This document shows, piece by piece, positions 54,135 to 61,573 of a stretch of 64,000 bases of DNA. The notes below the pieces were generated by a model. The model saw only the letters and a list, made by a program, of their open reading frames with translations, did no database searches and was not told the origin of the DNA. Made by a program: the position numbers and the translations under genes. Source of the DNA: Myroides guanonis (GTDB taxonomy: Bacteria; Bacteroidota; Bacteroidia; Flavobacteriales; Flavobacteriaceae); contig NZ_FORU01000013.1 of assembly GCF_900114085.1 (NCBI RefSeq), positions 43,924 through 107,923 of the forward strand, given 5' to 3'. Positions within the stretch are counted from its first letter, which is position 1. Every line of letters begins with the position of its first letter.

Positions 54135-56120
54135 TTAAAGTTCTAATACGATAAATTCGCTTCGACGATTCTCTTGATGTGCTGCCTCTGAACATTTTAC
54201 TCCATTGCTACACTCATTCACCAATTGCGTTTCTCCATATCCTTTACCTGCTACTCTATCTTTAGATATACCTTGTGATACAATCCATTCAATAGTTGAC
54301 TTCGCTCTACGATCTGAAAGGTTTAAATTATAAACATCATTTCCTCTGCTATCGGTATGAGAACGAACATCAATTTTCATTTCAGGATAATCACGTAATA
54401 CCTCAACAACTTTAGCGAGCTCTATTGCTGCATCTGGTCGAATATTTGACTTGTCAAAGTCGAAGTAAATAGGATTCAACTTCAACACTTTAAATAAATC
54501 ATCTCCTTTCTTAACCTCTACTCGTGTTTTCTCTAATCCGAAATCAACTTGAGTTCTACCAGTTTGCATAGGTAAATCAACCGTTACTTCTGCAGTATTA
54601 TAATCATTTACCTCAGCATTTATACGAAAACGCATACCACATTTTAAGTCTTTGAACTCATACCTTCCATCGGCAGTGGTTTGAATGCTTTCTATTTTTC
54701 TAAAGTTCCCATCATACAATATTAAATTCGCATGTGACAAAGGTGCTTGTGTTTGTTTATCATACACCCTTCCAAAAATACTTTGCAGGCACTCCAAACT
54801 CAATCGTCTTGTTTCTAAAAAACTATAGATATCATCATTTCCCATCCCTTCATCACGATTAGAACTCAAAAATCCTATTCTGCTTTTTGAATCTATATAA
54901 TAAGCAAAATCATCTAAAGAACTATTAGCTGGTGCACCAATATTTTGAACGTCAGTAAAACTTCCATCCCCATTGATTTTAGTCGCATAGATATCTAACC
55001 CCCCCAAACCTGGACGACCGTCCGTTGAGAAATACAATTCGTTGTCTTGGGTGATAAAAGGAAAACTCTCCCTACCCTCTGTATTGATAACATCACCTAA
55101 GTTGATTGGTTGTCCAAAGCTACCGTCTGCATTGACAGCAACTTTATAAAGGTCTGACTGCCCCTTTCCATTTTCACGATCAGAAGCGAAATACAACCAT
55201 TTACCATCTGCTGTTAAAGCTGGATGAGCTGAACTATACTCATCTGAATTAAATGGTAATTCTTCTACCTTATTCCACTTTCGATTTTCTAAAGTAGCCT
55301 TGTAAATTTTCAGCAATGTAGTCTTGTGAGAGTCCTTACCTCTTTTTCCTTTATTAAAGTTGTTTCTAGTAAAATACATCGTTTGTCCGTCAGCGGAAAA
55401 AACAGGAGTACTTTCATTAAACTTCGTATTCACTTCTCTAGCAAAACGCTTTGGTTCTCCCACCGTTCCTTCTTCATCTAATGTTGAAGCATATAAACTC
55501 GTAAAAGAACCTCCTGTCCAAGTATGAACCTTTTTTGCTAAATTCCCTGTATCTCTAGATGATGTAAAAATCAATTCATTATTATAGACTGTAGACCCAT
55601 AATCAGAATACTTACTATTTATGCCTAAACTCTTGATATTGTATCGACCTGAGTTCTCTTTTATCTCTGCTAAATAATCCTTTTCTACCTGAGCCAAACG
55701 CCCTCGAGAATCGCCTAATTCTTTATCAGAAAACATCTTTAAAACATCATCAGATTTTTGATAATTACCAACGGCTTTAAGCGTTTGTCCATATCGATAA
55801 TAATACTCAGAAGGTAGGTTTGCCTTTTCAGCATCCGCAGTGATATAATTTGGGTTTTCAAATAATCCAAACATCTTTTCATACCATTGATTTGCATCGA
55901 CAAGTTTTCCATTAAAATAATACGAGTCACCTAGATTCTTGTACATCTCCACAGACTCATAACCTTTCTTCGCAACTCGCTCGTAGATTTTTATAGCATC
56001 TATATAAGCATAGCGTTCTACTTGCTGTTCCCCTTTCTTCTCTTGACGTTCTTGGCCTTGCATTCCTAAACTGGAAAACAATAAACCAAACACCCCTAGT
56101 TTAAATATATATTTCTTCAT
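54135..56120 (-). CDS. OmpA-family protein with TPR, PD40 and CarboxypepD-reg domains
   Basis: 661 residues: signal peptide (about 1-22), TPR-like helices (about 30-135), a WD40-like PD40 propeller (about 165-435, repeats such as FSADGQTMYFTR, LTADGKWLYFASDR, ITQDNELYFSTDG), a CarboxypepD-reg domain (about 445-530) and OmpA (about 545-661) with Asp590 and Arg605. This build is the usual partner of PorP/SprF in Bacteroidota and may link the T9SS apparatus to peptidoglycan. 11 bases after the porP-like gene. Confidence 0.92.
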   Translation of the reverse strand: MKKYIFKLGVFGLLFSSLGMQGQERQEKKGEQQVERYAYIDAIKIYERVAKKGYESVEMYKNLGDSYYFNGKLVDANQWYEKMFGLFENPNYITADAEKANLPSEYYYRYGQTLKAVGNYQKSDDVLKMFSDKELGDSRGRLAQVEKDYLAEIKENSGRYNIKSLGINSKYSDYGSTVYNNELIFTSSRDTGNLAKKVHTWTGGSFTSLYASTLDEEGTVGEPKRFAREVNTKFNESTPVFSADGQTMYFTRNNFNKGKRGKDSHKTTLLKIYKATLENRKWNKVEELPFNSDEYSSAHPALTADGKWLYFASDRENGKGQSDLYKVAVNADGSFGQPINLGDVINTEGRESFPFITQDNELYFSTDGRPGLGGLDIYATKINGDGSFTDVQNIGAPANSSLDDFAYYIDSKSRIGFLSSNRDEGMGNDDIYSFLETRRLSLECLQSIFGRVYDKQTQAPLSHANLILYDGNFRKIESIQTTADGRYEFKDLKCGMRFRINAEVNDYNTAEVTVDLPMQTGRTQVDFGLEKTRVEVKKGDDLFKVLKLNPIYFDFDKSNIRPDAAIELAKVVEVLRDYPEMKIDVRSHTDSRGNDVYNLNLSDRRAKSTIEWIVSQGISKDRVAGKGYGETQLVNECSNGVKCSEAAHQENRRSEFIVLEL

Positions 56121-56131
56121 AGCTACTATAG

Positions 56132-57064
56132 TTAAAAGAATCGCGGTGTCGTGATTCGGTTATAACGATTGAATAATTCAAAACGTAAAAATACTTCATG
56201 AGAACCCGAGTTATAACGAGCCAATTTTGTTGTTTCTGCATCATACGCATAACCAACAAATAGTCCATCCTGTATCTGGAAACCAGCCATTACACTAAAA
56301 GCAGCATCGAAGCGATAAGCCCCTCCTAGCACAAACTTATCATTCAACATAAAGTTAGCACTTACGTCTGCTTGAAGTGGTGATCCCTCAACTGCTTTTA
56401 ACAAAAACGCAGGTTTAAACTTAAAGCTTGGACTCAAATCAAATACGTGGCCTCCTATCAAATAGAAGTGCATACTTTTTTTCATTGTTGATACTGAATT
56501 ATCGTCGTAACGATCAGTCTCTAAGAAATGAGGTACTGATAATCCAAAGTAAGTTTTCTCAGAATGCATATAGATTCCAGCTCCAATATTTGGAGAGAAC
56601 TGATTCTCGATATTCTCTTGTAATAATCCATCATTGGGATTATAAACATTTAGCCTATCATATTCAACGTTCAACAAATTAGCCGAAGCTTTCACTCCAA
56701 AAGACAGCTTCCAATTCTCACTTGTAGGTACGCTATAGGATACATCTACAGCCAAATTGTTTTCATCCATAACTCCCAAACGATCATTATTAAACGAAAT
56801 TCCCAACCCTAAACGAGAATTGTTAATAGGAGTGTGCATGGAAACGTTTGCTGTTTTAGGAGCGCCATCTAAGCCAACCCATTGAGTACGGTACATTCCA
56901 AAAATACTCATAGCTCCTCTAGAACCTGCATAAGCAGGATTAACTTGTATAGTATTATACATATACTGAGTGTACTGTGGGTCTTGTTGGGCAAAGGTTT
57001 GAGGAATAACAACTAAAAGTGTTATTCCCATCGCCAATCCTCTGATTATAGTGTTTATTTTCAT
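56132..57064 (-). CDS. PorP/SprF family type IX secretion membrane protein
   Basis: 310 residues. Signal peptide to about 25, then DPQYTQYMYN and VNPAYAGSRG, the family signature, and a beta-barrel rich in alternating strands to the end (FELFNRYNRITTPRFF). SprF is needed to export SprB in F. johnsoniae, and such proteins serve CHU_C-type cargo. The gap of 183 bases to the upstream gene is the only long one in the operon. Confidence 0.93.
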   Translation of the reverse strand: MKINTIIRGLAMGITLLVVIPQTFAQQDPQYTQYMYNTIQVNPAYAGSRGAMSIFGMYRTQWVGLDGAPKTANVSMHTPINNSRLGLGISFNNDRLGVMDENNLAVDVSYSVPTSENWKLSFGVKASANLLNVEYDRLNVYNPNDGLLQENIENQFSPNIGAGIYMHSEKTYFGLSVPHFLETDRYDDNSVSTMKKSMHFYLIGGHVFDLSPSFKFKPAFLLKAVEGSPLQADVSANFMLNDKFVLGGAYRFDAAFSVMAGFQIQDGLFVGYAYDAETTKLARYNSGSHEVFLRFELFNRYNRITTPRFF

Positions 57065-57248
57065 AATTTTTTCTTTTTATTAGATGTGTGATTTTCAATG
57101 TTCGATATTGAATAGCTAGGAAATAACAATAGAAATGAGGTGGATAAAACTCTTAGATACTCTCAAACTCTTTAATCTTATTTTTAACCTACTTCATTCT
57201 AATTCATATTTAACACAATCCATTCTATCCAGCATCGAAAACCGGTAT

Positions 57249-58505
57249 CTATTCAGTTTCTAAATGCAAAAAACCAGATTTTTTAATCATACGATTACCT
57301 TTAGCATCTTTATACTCGTACTCTACAATGTAGTAATACGTACCCGTCGGTAATTGCTCTCCTTTGTTTACAGTTACACGTCCTTCGGAATATCCTTTGA
57401 AATTATTGTCCGCATTGTTATAACTAGAAGTTGAATATACTTTTACCCCCCATCGGTTAAAGATCTCTACCTTATTGTTAGGAAAACGTTCAATATTATC
57501 AATTACAAAGTGGTCATTGAATCCATCTCCATTTGGAGTAACTGCATTATAAATAACAACATCCCCATCTAATATTAAATACTCCTTAACTGTACCTAAT
57601 GTAAAGATTCCATATCCATCAACTGTGGTAGGTGTAGTAACTGTTTTAGCATCCATATCCACAATACCTCCCTCATCTACCCAAAGATTTTGAGCTACAT
57701 CCCATCGTACAATTCTCAATTCCTTATTGGCATTTTTAAGTAGTTCACTTGGAGTGGTTCTAGAATCCCAGCTCAACGTTAAAATGATATCGCTTTTAGT
57801 AGCATCTTCTCTCTCTATGCTCCAGTACTCTTTGTTATCTATTAATTCAATCACCCCTGCTCTACTATTGTGAGGATGATTAAGATTGGAGTTCTTAAAG
57901 TAGTATTTTCCAAGAAAAGAATCTTTCATCGTTTTAGGTGCTGAAATTTTAGCAAAACGATACATTCCTTCATCACCTATCGGATAGATAAATGTTTCGT
58001 TTCCTACCTTTTCAACCTCACCGTCAGCGTGACTTTTATCTGAAGTATTGATTCCCTTTGCTCCTTGTTGAAATACCATTGCTCCATTCAAAGAGTCTAT
58101 TTGAACAATTCCCTCATTAAAATTAGCCGTTCCAGCAACACTCATATCATTTTTAAGTTCAAAAGCACGAAATGCTTTTGAGTTGTTAAACAAAACATCA
58201 TAGAACTCGATAGGTGCTGTTCCTTTAATCTCTTGAGAAATATCAGCTCCTTCATAAGGCTGAAAAACAGCATAAGAACTTTTTCTCTTATCATCAAAAG
58301 TGTATAGCCCTTCGTTATTAAAATGAGCATAAAAGTAAAAGCTTCCATCGTTTTTAACAGCTGCATCTTTTTCATTTGAGAAAGAAGATACCGTAGAAAT
58401 ATCTGTATTAGGAAGTACAGTTAAAATTCCTTCGTTTACAGTTTGAGCTAACCCCAAAAAAGGGATTAGCATAGCAAACAGTAATTTATATATAGTTTTT
58501 TTCAT
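57249..58505 (-). CDS. Secreted protein with gliding motility-associated CHU_C C-terminal domain
   Basis: 418 residues. Signal peptide to about residue 20 (FLGLAQ). A beta-rich body (about 25-310) leads to the type B T9SS sorting domain (about 315-418): NAVTPNGDGFNDHFVIDNIE, VEIFNRWGVKVYSTSSY and a final strand GNRMIKKSGFLHLE. The CHU_C tail directs export through T9SS and surface attachment. It is the only protein in this operon with such a tail inside the window. Six bases after the preceding gene. Confidence 0.93.
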   Translation of the reverse strand: MKKTIYKLLFAMLIPFLGLAQTVNEGILTVLPNTDISTVSSFSNEKDAAVKNDGSFYFYAHFNNEGLYTFDDKRKSSYAVFQPYEGADISQEIKGTAPIEFYDVLFNNSKAFRAFELKNDMSVAGTANFNEGIVQIDSLNGAMVFQQGAKGINTSDKSHADGEVEKVGNETFIYPIGDEGMYRFAKISAPKTMKDSFLGKYYFKNSNLNHPHNSRAGVIELIDNKEYWSIEREDATKSDIILTLSWDSRTTPSELLKNANKELRIVRWDVAQNLWVDEGGIVDMDAKTVTTPTTVDGYGIFTLGTVKEYLILDGDVVIYNAVTPNGDGFNDHFVIDNIERFPNNKVEIFNRWGVKVYSTSSYNNADNNFKGYSEGRVTVNKGEQLPTGTYYYIVEYEYKDAKGNRMIKKSGFLHLETE

Positions 58506-58511
58506 AGCTTC

Positions 58512-61064
58512 TTAATTTTTAGATTTATTCGGAAGCATTGGATTCGTAATAACCTGACAATCTTTTATTTCAATAGAAATTTCATTTGAACTCTTTTCAC
58601 AATCAGTGTTATTCTTACCAATCAAACGAACTTTTATTCCATCAATCACTTTGGTAGCATGTGAAATATTCAAAGTGCCATTACTTACAGATATCACACT
58701 CGAGAATGTAGAATTATCTAAAGGATTCCAAACTGTTGGAGAAGTAACACTTGCATATTCCCAGTTAAAATTAGATACAGCTGTTGTTGATACATTAAGT
58801 GAATAATCATTATTTTCACAAGTACTAACTTTAGCAACATCTTGTGCAACAACTGGTAATGGGTTAATAGTTATTGTAAATGAGACTTTAGGTCCTGTAC
58901 ACAGTATTCCATTCGATACTTTTCCTTCAGCAACCCAGAAAGTATATACATCTACATCCGTTGGAGAAGGAGGACTAGTTAAAGGCGTTGTATCAGTCTC
59001 GGTTGAGAAATAATACAATCCATAACCATTAGCAACACCTGTTGAAGATAATACTACATCCAACACCACATTATCTCCTTCACAAAACGCAACGTCCTTA
59101 GCAGTGGGTGAAGAGTTAATAACCTCTAATGATGTTTCCAATCCAATATAACATCCAGGATCCATTCCAGGAATCATAGCATAATATTTGGTTTTCGTTC
59201 CATTTGTAGGAACAGCAAAACCGTTTGAAACAACGCCAACATTTGAATCAAATGAACTCGGTACCTGATTAAAAAATTTTGTACCTAACGGATATAAATC
59301 AACAATTTGAGCTCTTGGAAATTCATTATTTAACAAAGAACAAAACGCTTTAAACTGTAGGTTTTTATTGTCAACCGGAAGATTACACGCTTGTAAGAAC
59401 GCTTCATCTACAGTGATTGTAGTTTTAAAATCATCATAAATAGGTCCAGCACAAGCTCCTATTCCATACTCTCTAACTAAGTCAGAACTAACAACACTAT
59501 TAGATGTAGCACCTTTCCCAGTAATTTTTCCATTTAAACTCACCTGCAATGCACAAGGACCTGCTGTAGCTAAAAATGCACAATTCGCAGTTACTTTCAA
59601 TTTATACTTCAATGTACCTTGCAAAATAGACTTGCTCAAATCTTTTGGTAAATCCCCAATATTCCACACTAAGGTTCCTCCTAAAGTATTCTGAGGAGTC
59701 GCACCTGGAGCCGAACCAACTGGTGGAGTCCATGTTACTGTAGTATTACTAGGAATTTTTATCGTAGAATTAGAACCGATTACAATGGTTGCGCCATCAT
59801 AATGAACATTAAATGGTATAGGAATCTCAACCTTTAAATCTTTGACAGCTTCCTCTCCTTTATTATACATTTTAAGGTCAAACTCTAATTCCTGACCTGG
59901 AATAACTGGAGTCCCATGAATAGTGTTAGCATTTGCGGGTGTATTTTCTCCTATCACTTCTGGCACATAAGCATCCACAGCAAATACAATACTAAAAATA
60001 GAATATAAATCTCCATTTGTACCATACCTGAATCTAGTTGAGTTTTGATTATTATTGATCAAAACATTACCATCATTAGGTAAATCAAACATACTAATAT
60101 CCATTCCAGTATTATTTAATGTAATAGGATTTCGATTATTTCCACCAGTAAAAATTGAAGAGTTAAAAAAGTTGTCTGTAGTGTTATTAGTATGACTTAA
60201 TTTAGTGTAATTATTAGTCAACCTTTGACGCATTTCAATATAATCTCCAGTAGTCACAACATCTCCTTCTCCTGCCATCAATCCCATCTTAACTTTCACA
60301 TCTCCACTTTGGACCGCCTTAAACCCAGAAATATCTAATGTTTGAGTACTACCATTAGCCGAAATATATGAATAGCCATCAAAGACAGTTATATCACGCC
60401 ACTTCATAGCTGAATTTTTGTACACTACAACCATTCCCCATCCTCCAAAATAACCTGTCTGATTAGTTCCAGCAAGCAATGCCATATCTGCGACCCAATA
60501 ATTCCCAACTCCTTCCGCTCTTACATAATCTGTAATATCTGCATATCCAACGTAAATAAAGGAATTTGATGAACCAGGATATGCAATTTGATTTACAGCA
60601 TCCACTTCAAAATAAGTCTTCCCTTCTTTTTTAAACTTAACTTTATTCTTGAAGTAATTTTTGTTGTTGTAAGTAACATAACTACTTTCTGTACCACTAT
60701 TCTCCGCTCTACCTGTCCAATAAAGTCCTGCATACAGAATCTCAGAACACTCAGAAGCCAATGTTCCTAGTTTAAGTTCTGCCATAGACGAGTTATAAGT
60801 TGTACCATCATTATCTTTATCAACAACTACCATTGGATTTGAATTGTTGTTTTTCAAATCGTTATAACTTGCTAATGTCATATTGGTATTCCCTAACATT
60901 ACAAAATCTCCTTGAATATTGTAGGTGGATACACCTTTGTAAGGTAATGGAGCTTTTTGAGACGAACGAGGAGTAAATGAAACAACGCTTTGAGCGAATA
61001 GTTCAAAACTGAAGATTATAAATAAAATTACAATCCACGAACTCTTATGTATATCATTCTTCAT
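58512..61064 (-). CDS. Large secreted DUF11-like surface protein, no sorting tail
   Basis: 850 residues. Signal peptide to about 25 (FELFAQ). Residues about 45-370 form a wide beta domain with YAGLYWTGRAENSGT and a GGWGMVVVYKN strand. About 385-520 are DUF11-like modules (PGQELEFDLKMYNKG), and about 655-840 further Ig-like modules. The end (ITNPMLPNKSKN) has no CHU_C or Por-secretion tail, and the next gene six bases later supplies one. It may be a partner subunit, or it could be exported to the periplasm only. It overlaps the upstream gene by 11 bases. Confidence 0.88.
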   Translation of the reverse strand: MKNDIHKSSWIVILFIIFSFELFAQSVVSFTPRSSQKAPLPYKGVSTYNIQGDFVMLGNTNMTLASYNDLKNNNSNPMVVVDKDNDGTTYNSSMAELKLGTLASECSEILYAGLYWTGRAENSGTESSYVTYNNKNYFKNKVKFKKEGKTYFEVDAVNQIAYPGSSNSFIYVGYADITDYVRAEGVGNYWVADMALLAGTNQTGYFGGWGMVVVYKNSAMKWRDITVFDGYSYISANGSTQTLDISGFKAVQSGDVKVKMGLMAGEGDVVTTGDYIEMRQRLTNNYTKLSHTNNTTDNFFNSSIFTGGNNRNPITLNNTGMDISMFDLPNDGNVLINNNQNSTRFRYGTNGDLYSIFSIVFAVDAYVPEVIGENTPANANTIHGTPVIPGQELEFDLKMYNKGEEAVKDLKVEIPIPFNVHYDGATIVIGSNSTIKIPSNTTVTWTPPVGSAPGATPQNTLGGTLVWNIGDLPKDLSKSILQGTLKYKLKVTANCAFLATAGPCALQVSLNGKITGKGATSNSVVSSDLVREYGIGACAGPIYDDFKTTITVDEAFLQACNLPVDNKNLQFKAFCSLLNNEFPRAQIVDLYPLGTKFFNQVPSSFDSNVGVVSNGFAVPTNGTKTKYYAMIPGMDPGCYIGLETSLEVINSSPTAKDVAFCEGDNVVLDVVLSSTGVANGYGLYYFSTETDTTPLTSPPSPTDVDVYTFWVAEGKVSNGILCTGPKVSFTITINPLPVVAQDVAKVSTCENNDYSLNVSTTAVSNFNWEYASVTSPTVWNPLDNSTFSSVISVSNGTLNISHATKVIDGIKVRLIGKNNTDCEKSSNEISIEIKDCQVITNPMLPNKSKN

Positions 61065-61572
61065 AGCTATCCATTTTATAAATTCGTTCTATTAACAACT
61101 CTACTTGTTTAAATTTTCCACTTAACTGTAATTCTTGGAACTTATCTATAATTTGTTTCAAAGTAGCCTCTTCATCAAATTGGATAACCAAAAACTCAAG
61201 ATTATCGAACAAAATAAAATCCTTCTCTGTTAGTTCCAATTTCTCTCCAGTATTTAATCTTAGAACCAAAGATTTTACATTTTTATAGTCAGCCTTAAAA
61301 TTAGAATCTAACAATATTTTAAACTGTTTAGCTCCAATTATTTCTACACTTTCAATCTCTTTGTCCTCATTCCAAATATAAATGGGGTTCATTGAATTAT
61401 CAAAAAGCAGTTTAGGAGACATACCGTATACAAGAAATTGTAATTTTTCTTTTGTTTTTCCTTCGAAAGATTCAATGTCAAAATTCTTTTCTTTACTATT
61501 CTGTTGAGCCTGTCCTTTGAAAACAAAGCACAGACAAAAACACATCGCTATGTATAATATAAATGTTCTCAT
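61054..61572 (-). CDS. Small secreted protein in adhesin operon
   Basis: 172 residues. Signal peptide to about 22 (FVFKGQAQ). The mature protein is Lys/Glu/Leu-rich with alternating strands and helices (QFKILLDSNFKADYKNVKSL) and no cysteine. I know no family. It starts one base after the stop of the fibre-like gene and overlaps the 850-residue protein by 11 bases, so it is co-translated with them. It may be a chaperone or subunit of that structure. Confidence 0.8.
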   Translation of the reverse strand: MRTFILYIAMCFCLCFVFKGQAQQNSKEKNFDIESFEGKTKEKLQFLVYGMSPKLLFDNSMNPIYIWNEDKEIESVEIIGAKQFKILLDSNFKADYKNVKSLVLRLNTGEKLELTEKDFILFDNLEFLVIQFDEEATLKQIIDKFQELQLSGKFKQVELLIERIYKMDSYEE

Positions 61573-61573
61573 A